64,000 nucleotides of DNA from the NCBI GenBank assembly GCA_963720785.1, contig CAVRGQ010000008.1, forward strand, positions 806,001 to 870,000, in the 5' to 3' direction. Made by a program: the position numbers and the translations under genes. Shown here piece after piece: positions 1 through 7,975 of this stretch. The notes below the pieces were generated by a model. That model was not told the DNA's origin. It searched no databases and saw only the letters and a list, made by a program, of their open reading frames with translations. The stretch comes from CAVRGQ01 sp963720785. Its GTDB lineage: Bacteria > Actinomycetota > Acidimicrobiia > IMCC26256 > DASPTH01. Numbering within the stretch: position 1 is the first letter of the stretch; each line of letters opens with the position of its first letter.

Positions 1-59
1 TGCGCACGGTTCGCTCCTCTCGTCGCCGACGGCCGTCTCGCCGTTGCAGTGGCATCCAG

Positions 60-83
60 AATGCCATACGGTCGTATGGCATT
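60..83. promoter_or_regulatory. Perfect inverted repeat upstream of the ROK gene
   Basis: Two 11-base arms, AATGCCATACG and CGTATGGCATT, are exact reverse complements separated by GT. The site lies about 157 bases before the start of the ROK regulator gene and nothing else is annotated between them. The geometry suits a dimeric helix-turn-helix repressor; autoregulation by the ROK protein or control by a neighbouring regulator outside the window are both possible. Confidence 0.55.
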
Positions 84-239
84 GCTCCGAGATACCGCAG
101 GGCAGGGAGATCGCATGTGCCGGCGGTACGCTCGACGACATCAGTGACCTGATCCGCCGACGTGGGCGGCATCCGCATCTGCCTCGGCAGTTTCGGAGGT
201 ACGTCGTCACTTCGGTGACCGCACTACGGTCGGGGCGCA

Positions 240-1658
240 ATGGCTCCGACTTCGAAGATCGACCGCGGCGTCATGCGCGAGCACAATCGGACAGTGGTCC
301 TGGACCTCGTCCGCCGTTCGGGGCCGCTCGCTCGCAGCGACGTCGCGCGCCGCACCTCACTGGCGAAGCCCACCGTCACGACCATTGTCGAGGGTCTCAT
401 CGACGACGGACTGCTCTTCGAGATGGGAACGGCCTCGAACACGGGCGGGCGTCCCTCCACCCTCCTCGACTTCAACGCACGCAACGATGCGTACTTCGGG
501 ATCCACGTGGGTGTCGACACCACGACGGTCGCGGTCGCCGACGGTCGCGGTGATATCGTCGCACGCCGGAGTCGACCGTCAGCCGTCAGCGATCCGCGAA
601 AGTCGGTCGAGCACGTGCGCCGACTCGCGAGCGCCGCGTTGACCGACGCCCAGCTGGCGGCGGACGCGGTTCGTCACGCAACCGTCGTCGTGCCAGGTCT
701 GGTCGACCGTGCGACGGGTGTCTGCAAGCTTGCGCCGAACCTCGGCTGGCGCGATGTCGATGTGGTCACGCGCTTCGGGCGCTCGCTCGGCGTGCCGGTG
801 TCGGCATGGAACAGCACACAGGCGTCCGCGCTCGCCGAGTCGCGCCATGGTGCCGCGACCGGCGTGCGCACGTTCGTCTGGATATACGTCGGGTCCGGTG
901 TCGGGAGCGCGATCGTGCACGACGGCCAACTGATACCGGGCGCGCGCGGTTTCGCCGGCGAGATCGGCCACTGCCGCGTCGTCGACGACGGCCCGCGTTG
1001 TCATTGCGGCAAGCACGGTTGTCTCGAGGTCTTCACCTCGGCCCGGGCGATCAGCGATCAGGCCGGGCGCGCTGGCGTCCTTCGTGCCGGCACACACCGA
1101 TCGTTGGCCGTCGACGAGATCATCGCCGCAGCGCACGCCGGTGACCGATCCGCCATCCGCGTGTTCGACGACGCAGGACATCTCCTCGGGCTCGGTGCTT
1201 CCTACCTCGTCAGCATCCTCAATCCCGAATTGGTTGTCGTCGGCGGCGAAGCGGCGGCAGCGGGCGATCTGCTCCTCGAGCCGATGCGTGCGACCCTCCA
1301 TGCCGACGTGCTCGAACCCGAGCAGGTCAAGGTCGTCGCCTCGACCGTGAGCGGCGACGCCGCGGTCGAGGGTGCGGTGCTGCTCTCGTTCGACGCCGGC
1401 GTCCACGCCGCCCGTGGGATCTGCGTGACGTCCGACCTCTCTGGACGCCGACTCGACGACGAACTCCGTCGAACTGCCGCCGTTCGCTATTCCTCCGAAG
1501 AGCCCAGCGCAAAGGCTTCCGGTCGACGTCGAGTCGGATCGTCGTGCTCCTGGCGACGCACCTGGTCGTTGAGGGAGGCGCGCCGTCTCCTGATCTCCGC
1601 GGGATCAAGCCATTCCTGCACATCGCCGGGCCGAGGCGCGAGCCCGAAGCCCGTGTAG
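240..1658 (+). CDS. ROK family transcriptional regulator
   Basis: This is a sugar-responsive repressor of the NagC/XylR type: an N-terminal winged helix-turn-helix (about residues 10-65, with SDVARRTSLAKPTVTTIV as recognition region) followed by a ROK sugar-kinase-like domain. The ROK zinc signature is present as CHCGKHGCLE near residue 258, preceded by GEIGHCRVV, which usually supplies the zinc-binding histidine. The ATG at 240 is used; an ATG at 273 (MREHNRTV) would also keep the whole helix-turn-helix. Homologous domain sequence fades near residue 395, but the frame continues for about 80 low-complexity, Arg/Ser-rich residues and runs 172 bases into the convergent dioxygenase gene. That tail is unlike ROK proteins and may reflect a lost stop codon or a frameshift. 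The inducer is not identifiable. Confidence 0.85.
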   Translation: MAPTSKIDRGVMREHNRTVVLDLVRRSGPLARSDVARRTSLAKPTVTTIVEGLIDDGLLFEMGTASNTGGRPSTLLDFNARNDAYFGIHVGVDTTTVAVADGRGDIVARRSRPSAVSDPRKSVEHVRRLASAALTDAQLAADAVRHATVVVPGLVDRATGVCKLAPNLGWRDVDVVTRFGRSLGVPVSAWNSTQASALAESRHGAATGVRTFVWIYVGSGVGSAIVHDGQLIPGARGFAGEIGHCRVVDDGPRCHCGKHGCLEVFTSARAISDQAGRAGVLRAGTHRSLAVDEIIAAAHAGDRSAIRVFDDAGHLLGLGASYLVSILNPELVVVGGEAAAAGDLLLEPMRATLHADVLEPEQVKVVASTVSGDAAVEGAVLLSFDAGVHAARGICVTSDLSGRRLDDELRRTAAVRYSSEEPSAKASGRRRVGSSCSWRRTWSLREARRLLISAGSSHSCTSPGRGASPKPV

Positions 1659-2755
1659 ACCACCTGACGCTCTCGATCAACGGGGGGCCGGCTCATGTGC
1701 AGGGTGCAGGTGCAATGCACGGTGACGTCACCCGTCGCGGTCGGCAGCGCCACGCGTGGAAGGTCGAGATCGGGGCGAACGTCGATCGCCTGCACGTTGG
1801 CGCGGTGCGAGCCCGCGACGACACCCAGCTCACCGCTACGGGAATCGGCACCCGTGACCGAGATACCGACCACCAGACCGCAACAAGTGCGGGAGTGACC
1901 GCCCATCGAGCAGTCCTTGTGCCAAGACACGTCGGAGATGCCCTCGACAACGCCGACCTTCTTCCAGAGCCCCTCCGCGCTGTCGCCCTCGCCCGGCGGT
2001 CGTTGCACCATTGCGTCGCTAGTGAACGTGCCGATCACGCCGAAGCGGGGCGTTGCGAGCAACTCACGCAGCGTGGGTGACTGCAAGTTGAAACCGAGGA
2101 CGCGCGACGGGTACCAGCCGTCGCTTGTCCGGGCCCAGAACGACGCGCCGTCGTCGCGCTCGGCCGCGGCGAGCGCGAAGTCGAGCTCAATCGACACCGC
2201 AGCCATCTCCGCCTCGGTGAACACGCCGGAGAGATGCAGGAAGCCGGCCTCGGCCAGGAAGTGCCCGATCTCCTCGGTCGGTTCGTCGATGCGGAATTTC
2301 CGGTGCAGCTGCAACGATGCGCCGTCCGCGGCGAGGAGCTGCACCATTCCGGGCTCGTGGACCGGACGCTCGTCGAGCACCGCGCGGAGCACGGGTTCCC
2401 ACGCCACGAACTCGTCATTCGTACCGCGGACCATACGAGCTCGGCCGGCCATAATCAGTCCGAAGGCCGAGGTCACATCCTGCAGAAACTCCGAGCATGC
2501 TCGTGCGTCCAGCTCCACGACCGGCCCATCGCCCGCATCACCGGCCCGCAAAGCAAGGCAACCACCGTCATCTCCCAGGTGAACGGCAGTGTCGCCGATG
2601 ACGAGGCCGAGCGTCGACAAACCGAGCACTCCCGCGCCACGGCCACCGAGGGAACCCGTGACGGCGAGACGACTCTCGAGGTCAGTGAGAAGCTGCTCGG
2701 CATCCTTGACGTCGGCGACACCCGCAAATCGGCTTCTGCAGTCGATCGTGGTCAT
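1487..2755 (-). CDS. SCP2-like / phytanoyl-CoA dioxygenase (PhyH) fusion protein
   Basis: The product has 422 residues. Residues about 15-130 resemble an SCP2 sterol-carrier domain, ending in the characteristic GRARMVRGTNDEFVAWEPVL segment. Residues about 155-390 are a PhyH-type Fe(II)/2-oxoglutarate dioxygenase. The facial triad is visible as H279 and D281 (SWHKDCS) and a distal H353 (TLHMSRPP), followed by RERQVVY, which would hold the 2-oxoglutarate carboxylate. PhyH enzymes hydroxylate acyl-CoA or small lipophilic substrates; the SCP2 part suggests a bound lipid ligand (inference). The frame is open far upstream, but the ATG at 2755 is chosen because GGCGAGGAG stands just before it. The gene is divergent from the solute-binding protein gene, and the shared spacer carries two copies of a palindrome, so the two are probably co-regulated. 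The 3' end overlaps the ROK frame. Confidence 0.8.
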   Translation of the reverse strand: MTTIDCRSRFAGVADVKDAEQLLTDLESRLAVTGSLGGRGAGVLGLSTLGLVIGDTAVHLGDDGGCLALRAGDAGDGPVVELDARACSEFLQDVTSAFGLIMAGRARMVRGTNDEFVAWEPVLRAVLDERPVHEPGMVQLLAADGASLQLHRKFRIDEPTEEIGHFLAEAGFLHLSGVFTEAEMAAVSIELDFALAAAERDDGASFWARTSDGWYPSRVLGFNLQSPTLRELLATPRFGVIGTFTSDAMVQRPPGEGDSAEGLWKKVGVVEGISDVSWHKDCSMGGHSRTCCGLVVGISVTGADSRSGELGVVAGSHRANVQAIDVRPDLDLPRVALPTATGDVTVHCTCTLHMSRPPVDRERQVVYTGFGLAPRPGDVQEWLDPAEIRRRRASLNDQVRRQEHDDPTRRRPEAFALGSSEE

Positions 2756-2824
2756 CGGTACTCCTCGCCTTCGTCGCCCGCGCGCGTCCATCGGCGGGGG
2801 AACCCCGGGAACTGGTGTTTCTTC

Positions 2825-2839
2825 GTTCGCTGAGCGTAC
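2825..2839. promoter_or_regulatory. Operator-like palindrome, copy 1 (imperfect)
   Basis: GTTCGCTGAGCGTAC is a 7-1-7 palindrome with one arm mismatch. It differs by one base from the perfect copy 110 bases downstream. It lies 70 bases upstream of the dioxygenase start, so it is placed to control that promoter. The GTTCGnnnnnCGnAC pattern resembles IclR-type operators of the PcaU/PobR kind; that assignment is inference. Confidence 0.5.
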
Positions 2840-2934
2840 TAAGGGCCGTCGACCGTCACAACCGAGTGCGTGCAGACCTCGGATGTTCGAACGGCTTGTC
2901 AGCGCCACCCCAGTCCGGGTAACTTGGCGCCTTA

Positions 2935-2949
2935 GTTCGCTGAGCGAAC
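2935..2949. promoter_or_regulatory. Operator-like palindrome, copy 2 (perfect)
   Basis: GTTCGCTGAGCGAAC is a perfect 7-1-7 palindrome located 62 bases before the solute-binding protein start. With copy 1 it brackets the divergent spacer, as expected for one regulator controlling both a transport component and the dioxygenase. Confidence 0.55.
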
Positions 2950-3010
2950 AAATGGCGTCTCGGGTCCCACGGCAGCAGTGCCGTCGGCTCGACCGGTCGG
3001 GGGGCGAACC

Positions 3011-4336
3011 TTGCGATACGCACGAGTACTGACTTCTGTTGCCGCCATTGCGGTAACCCTCGCGGTGTGCACGGCCACGGTCGCGGCGGCGCCAACGCAA
3101 GCCGGCAAGCCGAAAGCCGCCGACGTGGGGATCACCGACACCGAGATCCGCATCGCGGTGATCGCCGACGTCAACACCCCTGTGCAGCCCGGGTTGTTCA
3201 AGCAGTCGGTCGACGCCGTGAACGCATGGGCGAAGGTGGTCAACGCGCAGGGTGGCATCGCGGGCCGCAAGGTCGTCGTCGACTTCATCGACTCGATGTT
3301 GAACCCGAGCCAAACCCGCAACACGATCATCCAGGCGTGCGCGAACGACTTCGCGATGGTCGGCGGCGAGGCGCTGTTCCTCAGCAACGTCGACGACATG
3401 GTCGCGTGCAAGGACGCCAAGGGGGCGACGACCGGGCTTCCCGACCTGCCCGGCATCGCGCTCGACGTCAACCAGCTGTGCTCGCCGGTGACCTACCTGA
3501 CGAACGGCGCCGCGACGTTCTGCGCCACCCGCACCGACCACCCGCAGACCTATACCGCCCAACAAGGTGACGCGCGCTACTACCTCGCCAAGAACCGGGA
3601 TCTCCACGGCATCTGGACGGTGCCCGCCGACCTCAAGTCCACGAGGAACGCCGAACTCCCGGTGTTCCAGGCCGCGGTGAATCTGGGGATCAAGAAGGAC
3701 GCGCAGGGCTTCTACGACGTGTTCTCGCGCGACCCGCAGAGCGCGCTGACACCGATCGTGCAAACGATCAAGCAGAACTCGTCGACCTTCGTCTACAACG
3801 GCGCCGCCGCTGACAAGATGATCCAACTTCGCCAGGAGGCCACGCTGCAAGGCGTGAACAGCGTGAAGGTCTGGGCATGCAACCAAGGGTGCTACGACAC
3901 CACGTTCATCGAGAAGGGTGGCGCTGACGCCAACGACACACAGTCGGTGCTGACCACGCTGCCGTTCTACTCCGAGTACAAGATGAACCCGACACTCAAG
4001 CAACTCGTCGCCGCAGTCGGTGGCGTCGACAAGGTGAACAGCAGCGCGGTGGACTCGTGGGTCGCAGCATTGCTGTTCCAAGACGCCGCAGGCAAGGCGA
4101 CGACTGGCGGCGGCGCGTTGACCCGCCAGTCGTTGTTCGACGCACTGAAGGGTGAGCATGCCTTCGACGCCAAGGGAATCCATGGGCCGGCCGACGTGGG
4201 CAACCACGTAGCCACTCCCTGTATCGCCATGGTCCAGGTGAAGGACGGAAAATGGACGCGTACCAATCCGGCGAAAGCAGGGACGTTCAACTGCAGCAAG
4301 AAGAACCTCGTCGAGATCAAGCTGGACCTGAACTGA
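3011..4336 (+). CDS. ABC transporter substrate-binding protein, branched-chain amino acid type (orphan)
   Basis: This is a periplasmic-binding-fold (Peripla_BP_6, LivJ-like) solute receptor. A basic N-terminus and hydrophobic stretch ending in ATVAAAPTQA form a signal peptide; there is no lipobox cysteine. The mature part opens with the family hallmark ADVGITDTEIRIAVIADV and contains AQGGIAGRKVVVDFIDS. It is clearly paralogous to the solute-binding protein at 39834-41198: DVGITD, GLPD-P, TDHPQTY/SDHPQTY, RDPQSA and the C-terminal KPGTF/KAGTF segments are all shared. The TTG at 3011 is preferred over GTG 2978 because GGGGGGCGAACC precedes it, matching the GGGGGGAAC before the paralog's ATG. 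No permease or ATPase is adjacent, so it may deliver ligand to the fused importer 33 kb away (inference). Confidence 0.85.
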   Translation: MRYARVLTSVAAIAVTLAVCTATVAAAPTQAGKPKAADVGITDTEIRIAVIADVNTPVQPGLFKQSVDAVNAWAKVVNAQGGIAGRKVVVDFIDSMLNPSQTRNTIIQACANDFAMVGGEALFLSNVDDMVACKDAKGATTGLPDLPGIALDVNQLCSPVTYLTNGAATFCATRTDHPQTYTAQQGDARYYLAKNRDLHGIWTVPADLKSTRNAELPVFQAAVNLGIKKDAQGFYDVFSRDPQSALTPIVQTIKQNSSTFVYNGAAADKMIQLRQEATLQGVNSVKVWACNQGCYDTTFIEKGGADANDTQSVLTTLPFYSEYKMNPTLKQLVAAVGGVDKVNSSAVDSWVAALLFQDAAGKATTGGGALTRQSLFDALKGEHAFDAKGIHGPADVGNHVATPCIAMVQVKDGKWTRTNPAKAGTFNCSKKNLVEIKLDLN

Positions 4337-4563
4337 CCCAGCTGAGGGCATCTGCAGTTCGGACGCGACGCGCCGATCTGGCCATGGGTTGAACACTGGC
4401 GGGACCATGTAGGGCCGGCAATGAACCGCCGCCGGGTTGAATCGAGGCTCCGACCCGAGGAGAGCGCTCGCACCCCCCATTGGGCGACGGCATCCAGCGA
4501 GCGGGGAGGAGGCGTCACGAGATCGCCGGTGCGCGGAGTGGGTTCAGGGCTCGATGGGGGTGA

Positions 4564-5052
4564 GTTCGGGCCGAGCTGGGCATCGGTCCCGATGCCGCGC
4601 AGAACGCGCGCACCGGAGTCGTCGACCGTACGCGTGCGTACGTCGAGGCCATCGCCGCGCGGGGCCTGACGGCGGCGCTGGAGCTCCACCCCTTCACCCT
4701 CACCGAGACCGCCCGCTCCGCAAGCGCGCTCCTCGACGCGATCGGCAGCGACCACGTCCGCGTGCACTCGGAGCCCGATCCGCCATTGACGCCCGACGAT
4801 GCGCTCGCCGAGCTCACGCAGGCCACCGCGAGCCTTGCGCACCTGCACGTGTTCGCGTGGGGCCGCGCAGGTGTCCGGGAGCGGCACCCGCTCGTCGACA
4901 GGGCCGAGCTGTGGACGCGTGCGTTCGAGATCGCCGACGGCGATGGAGCTCCGCTCCCGAGTGGGCGCTTCGCGCTCTGCGAGTACGTGCGCGAGGACGA
5001 CCCCGAGCATTTCGTCGCCGATGTGCCGACGCTGAGGGTATGGCTGCCCTAG
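4564..5052 (+). pseudogene. Remnant of a sugar phosphate isomerase/epimerase-like TIM-barrel gene (5' part missing)
   Basis: Immediately after an in-frame stop at 4561-4563 the frame reads as the C-terminal half of a xylose-isomerase-like TIM barrel. It contains a conserved strand with LTAALELHPFTLTETARSA, then IGSDHVRVHSEPDPPL, a strand ending HLHVFAWG, and a terminal FALCEYV strand. About 160 residues remain against a usual 260-290. There is no ATG or GTG start before 4762, so the coding 5' half has been lost. The stretch upstream (4337-4563) holds nothing recognisable. Assignment rests on pattern similarity only, and the substrate is unknown. Confidence 0.5.
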
Positions 5053-5150
5053 TCCTTCCAGTTCACGGGTTGAGGTTCCAGATCCACCGGATGGTGGCCA
5101 CGGCGATGGGCCCTTTGGTTCCTACCAAAGAGCCGAAGGAGTCCATCACC

Positions 5151-5398
5151 GTGACCCCGAACGAGATCATCCACCACCGACGTGTCCGGGTCATGGAACA
5201 CGCGGAGAAAACCAGCGTGTCGGAGGCGTGCCGAACGTTCGGTGTGAGCCGCACGACGTTCTATCGGTGGCAGCATCGAGTTGAGGTCGGCGGTCTCGCC
5301 GCGTTGATGCCCAAGGGGCGGCGAGCCCCAGCGATGCCGAACCAGACCCCCGCGTGGGTGGTCGACGAGCTCCTCGCCGAAGCGGTGGTGCTACCGAT
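5151..5398 (+). pseudogene. Truncated transposase N-terminus (helix-turn-helix, IS481-like)
   Basis: About 80 residues match the N-terminal helix-turn-helix of IS481-type transposases: RRVRVMEHAEKTSVSEACRT followed by FGVSRTTFYRW and a GLAALMPKGRR turn. The start is the GTG at 5151 with AAGGAG nine bases upstream. Similarity stops at about 5395, exactly where the convergent SDR gene ends, and the integrase (DDE) domain is absent. A small perfect hairpin (CTTTGGT-TCCT-ACCAAAG, 5113-5130) lies just upstream. This is a deletion scar, not a working element. Confidence 0.6.
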
Positions 5399-6196
5399 TC
5401 ACGAGCTCGTTCTTGCCTGCACCGGGACGTTCAACGCGTTCTCGGGGCCGTCGACTTCGTCGAACCGAAATGCCCACGGCGCCAAGCCCGGCTGGCATAC
5501 CCAACACGTGCCTGTCGTTTCGATCGGCGCCTTCGCGGCGAAGACGACGGCATCGGCAATCTCCGCGGGTGGCATCAGGGTGATGCCGACGTGCGTCAGG
5601 AGCTTCTTCGTGCGGGTGTCGATCATCCCGGTCTCGGTCGTCGCCGGGCACAAGGCGTGTGCGGAGATTCCCTCCGCGGCGAGATTCGCACCGATGGCAC
5701 GTATCAGGCCGACGACGCCGTGCTTGCCGATCGTGTAAACCGGATCGGGGTGGAATCCGATCAAGCCTGCGATCGACGCGGTCGCGATGATCGCGCCTGG
5801 GGTACCCGGTGGGCGACGCCGCATGGCGCGGACCGCAGCACGAGCTCCGAACACAACGCCGTCGAGGTTCACGCCGACCGATCGCCGATAGTCCGCGATG
5901 TCGAGCTCGGCGATGTCGCCCGACCACCGCAGGCCGACACCGGCGTTCAGGTGCACGAGGTCGAGGGTCCCGAGTGCTTCGGCACACTGCTCGAACACGC
6001 CGTCGACCGCCGCGGCATCCGAGACGTCGCACTGCAGCGCGAGCGCGTCGATCGGCTCCGCGACGAGACGAGCTGCGTCAACGTCGATGTCGACGGCGCA
6101 GACGCGCATGCCTTCGGCGGCGAGTCGTTGAGCGGTTGCCCGCCCCATGCCGGAACCGGCGCCCGTCACCAACGCCACACGCCCCTCGAGCTCCAT
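5399..6196 (-). CDS. SDR family NAD(P)-dependent oxidoreductase
   Basis: This is a classical short-chain dehydrogenase of 265 residues. The Rossmann motif TGAGSGMG lies near residue 13, an aspartate follows beta2 (AVDID), the NAG motif is present as LNAGVGL, and the catalytic region has TASIAG with YTIGKHG (Tyr-x-x-x-Lys). It would oxidise or reduce a hydroxyl/keto group; the substrate is not predictable. AGGAGG stands just before overlapping GTG (6199) and ATG (6196) starts, and ATG is chosen. The gene is downstream of the PPOX gene on the same strand but separated by 240 bases, so it probably has its own promoter. Confidence 0.85.
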   Translation of the reverse strand: MELEGRVALVTGAGSGMGRATAQRLAAEGMRVCAVDIDVDAARLVAEPIDALALQCDVSDAAAVDGVFEQCAEALGTLDLVHLNAGVGLRWSGDIAELDIADYRRSVGVNLDGVVFGARAAVRAMRRRPPGTPGAIIATASIAGLIGFHPDPVYTIGKHGVVGLIRAIGANLAAEGISAHALCPATTETGMIDTRTKKLLTHVGITLMPPAEIADAVVFAAKAPIETTGTCWVCQPGLAPWAFRFDEVDGPENALNVPVQARTSS

Positions 6197-6333
6197 CACT
6201 GAGCCTCCTGCTTCCTCGGTTGCTGAACACGGATGATGACGACGGGGGATCTCCGCGCGACGTCACTGATGCGGCGCCGGGCACCGTGCACACGACGTAG
6301 ACCGCCGGCTCGCCGACCATGTCGAGGGACCTT

Positions 6334-6348
6334 GAACGTAAACTGTTC
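6334..6348. promoter_or_regulatory. Possible operator GAAC-N7-GTTC
   Basis: GAACGTAAACTGTTC is an inverted repeat with 4-base outer arms, in the 240-base spacer upstream of the SDR gene at 5399-6196. TetR-type sites often look like this, but the arms are short and the site could be chance. Confidence 0.25.
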
Positions 6349-6435
6349 CTGCCTGCGCCCAAGCGGTCCTCTGTCGTCGTCATCGTGTTGTGGTCACGGA
6401 TCGCTGTGCTGGTCTCGGCCGGGCCTCGTCGTCCA

Positions 6436-6891
6436 TCACGACCTTCGGTCCCGTGGGTGCGCCGCCACGACCTGCCCGTACACCCGATCGACGTGCAGAC
6501 GCACGATCATGCGCGAATTTGCGATCATCTCGGCGTCGATCTCCGCACGTTCGGCGGCCCCGCGGATCTCCGTCACGAGGGCGTACAACTCGTCGGTCGC
6601 GTCGCCCGGCTCCTTGGCGATCGCCACGCTGCAGACACCCTCGGCGACGGCGAAGTTGAACCAGTCGTCGCCCTGCACGTGGAGCACTGCTCGGTCGTCC
6701 CGCAGGAGATTCCTGCCCTTCACCCGGGTGGAGGTGGTGGTCATCCGAATCACGGGCACGTCCCGGTGAGCGAGGTAGTGCACATTGGTGAGGTGTGGCA
6801 TCCCTTCGGGAGACACCGTGGCGAGGATTCCCCTGGTCTGACCGCGCAACATCGCCCACAGGTTCTGCGTGCGGTGCCGAGTCGCCGTCAT
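6436..6891 (-). CDS. Pyridoxamine 5'-phosphate oxidase-like (PPOX/FDOR) protein, probably F420- or flavin-binding
   Basis: This 151-residue split-beta-barrel protein belongs to the FDOR/PPOX superfamily. It opens with the typical WAMLRGQTRGILATVSPEG strand (position comparable to 'R..ILATV..DG'), then PHLTNVHYL, and RVKGRNLLRDDRAVLHVQG, the family's cofactor-contact region. Actinobacterial members usually bind F420 and reduce unsaturated substrates or biliverdin-like compounds; which cofactor is used here cannot be decided. Its ATG overlaps the stop of the upstream SDR gene by four bases (ATGA), so the two are translationally coupled and probably act on the same pathway. Confidence 0.8.
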   Translation of the reverse strand: MTATRHRTQNLWAMLRGQTRGILATVSPEGMPHLTNVHYLAHRDVPVIRMTTTSTRVKGRNLLRDDRAVLHVQGDDWFNFAVAEGVCSVAIAKEPGDATDELYALVTEIRGAAERAEIDAEMIANSRMIVRLHVDRVYGQVVAAHPRDRRS

Positions 6892-7718
6892 CCCATCACC
6901 CGCCCGCCGTTCACTCCCAGGACCTGGCCGGTGACGTACGACGCGTCGTCACGCGCGAGGTACGCGCACATGGCCGCGATGTCACTCGGACTGCCGACCC
7001 GCCGCACGGGGATCATGCGGCTGAACGCGGCGATGTCGAGGCGTCCGTCCTCGTCCGCGGCGCGTAGGGACGGTGTGTCGATGAAGCTCGGCGGCACGGC
7101 ATTCACCGTTATTCCTTTGGGCCCGAGCTCTTGCGCAAGCGATCGGGTGAAGGCGATGACCGCGCCCTTCGTGGCGGAGTAGTGCGTCTGGCGGGCACTT
7201 CCCGTCTGCGCGCTGGACGATGCGATGTTGATAATCCGGCCCCAACCCGCCTCGATCATGTCGGGGACGACCGCCTGACAGCAGTCGAACGTGCCGATGA
7301 AGTTCACGGCGATGACCTGTTGGAGCTCTGCACGGTTGACCTGGAGGAACCAGTTGAAGGGCGAGATCCCAGCGTTGTTGACGAGGATCGTGGCGGCACC
7401 CACCTCCGCACGCACCTCCGCGACGGCCTCGTCGATGGCCTGACGATCGCTGACGTCGACCTGGAGCGCCATTGCCCGCCCGCCATCATCGGCGATCGAT
7501 GAAGCAGTGCTCTCGGCGGCCTCACGATCACGATCGAAGATAGCGACGATGGCTCCCTCGACGGCAAGCCGAGAGCTGATGGCGGCACCGATCCCTGCGC
7601 CACCGCCCGTCACGATCGCGACGCGCAGCTGGCCCCACGCCGGAACCCCGGTCACCGGTGCGCTCCGAATCGATAGTCTCGAGACCGCACGCTCCCCCTT
7701 GGTCGCCCTGGTCTTCAT
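6888..7718 (-). CDS. SDR family oxidoreductase
   Basis: This is a classical SDR of 276 residues with an N-terminal extension of about 30 residues before the Rossmann strand RVAIVTGGGAGIG. It has VNNAGIS, the catalytic serines in INIASSSAQTG and the YSATKGA motif, and it ends in YVTGQVLGVNGGRVMG, the usual FabG/BadH-type C-terminus. A 3-hydroxyacyl-CoA or hydroxycyclohexane-carboxyl-CoA dehydrogenase role would suit the fold but is not proven. It is first of a two-gene operon with the PPOX gene (ATGA overlap). A 16-base perfect palindrome lies 26 bases upstream of its start. Confidence 0.85.
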   Translation of the reverse strand: MKTRATKGERAVSRLSIRSAPVTGVPAWGQLRVAIVTGGGAGIGAAISSRLAVEGAIVAIFDRDREAAESTASSIADDGGRAMALQVDVSDRQAIDEAVAEVRAEVGAATILVNNAGISPFNWFLQVNRAELQQVIAVNFIGTFDCCQAVVPDMIEAGWGRIINIASSSAQTGSARQTHYSATKGAVIAFTRSLAQELGPKGITVNAVPPSFIDTPSLRAADEDGRLDIAAFSRMIPVRRVGSPSDIAAMCAYLARDDASYVTGQVLGVNGGRVMG

Positions 7719-7743
7719 GGCTTGCGGATCGCCACGCGCTCCG

Positions 7744-7759
7744 GCACACGTACGTGTGC
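7744..7759. promoter_or_regulatory. Perfect 16-base palindrome with ACGTACGT core
   Basis: GCACACGTACGTGTGC is fully self-complementary. It lies 26 bases upstream of the SDR start, in the divergent spacer with the NTF2-like gene, and shares the 8-base core ACGTACGT with a second site at 7897-7906. It is a good candidate operator for a dimeric repressor. Confidence 0.5.
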
Positions 7760-7896
7760 TGAACGACCGTACAGCGTCCTCGGCGTACGGAGCAAGGCCC
7801 TGTACAAGTCTCTACGTGAGCGACGGAGCAGCATGGAACACCGCCGCCGGCGTTGCTCCGCCGATCGACTGCAGACACCGCGGGAGGGCGAAGCTG

Positions 7897-7906
7897 AACG
7901 TACGTT
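7897..7906. promoter_or_regulatory. Second ACGTACGT-core palindrome
   Basis: AACGTACGTT is a perfect 10-base palindrome, 70 bases upstream of the NTF2-like gene. It shares its core with the stronger palindrome at 7744-7759, so one regulator may govern both divergent transcripts. Confidence 0.35.
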
Positions 7907-7975
7907 AAGCACCGACCTCGCCGACGGTCTACGCTCCCGAAACCTAAGAAGCTCGCACGGAAGCGGGAGAAGCCG

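Noticed and set aside
2756..4480. Upstream continuation of the dioxygenase frame to a 997-residue protein
   Set aside because: It is antisense to the solute-binding protein, has no domain content, and a good ribosome binding site with ATG at 2755 starts the real gene.
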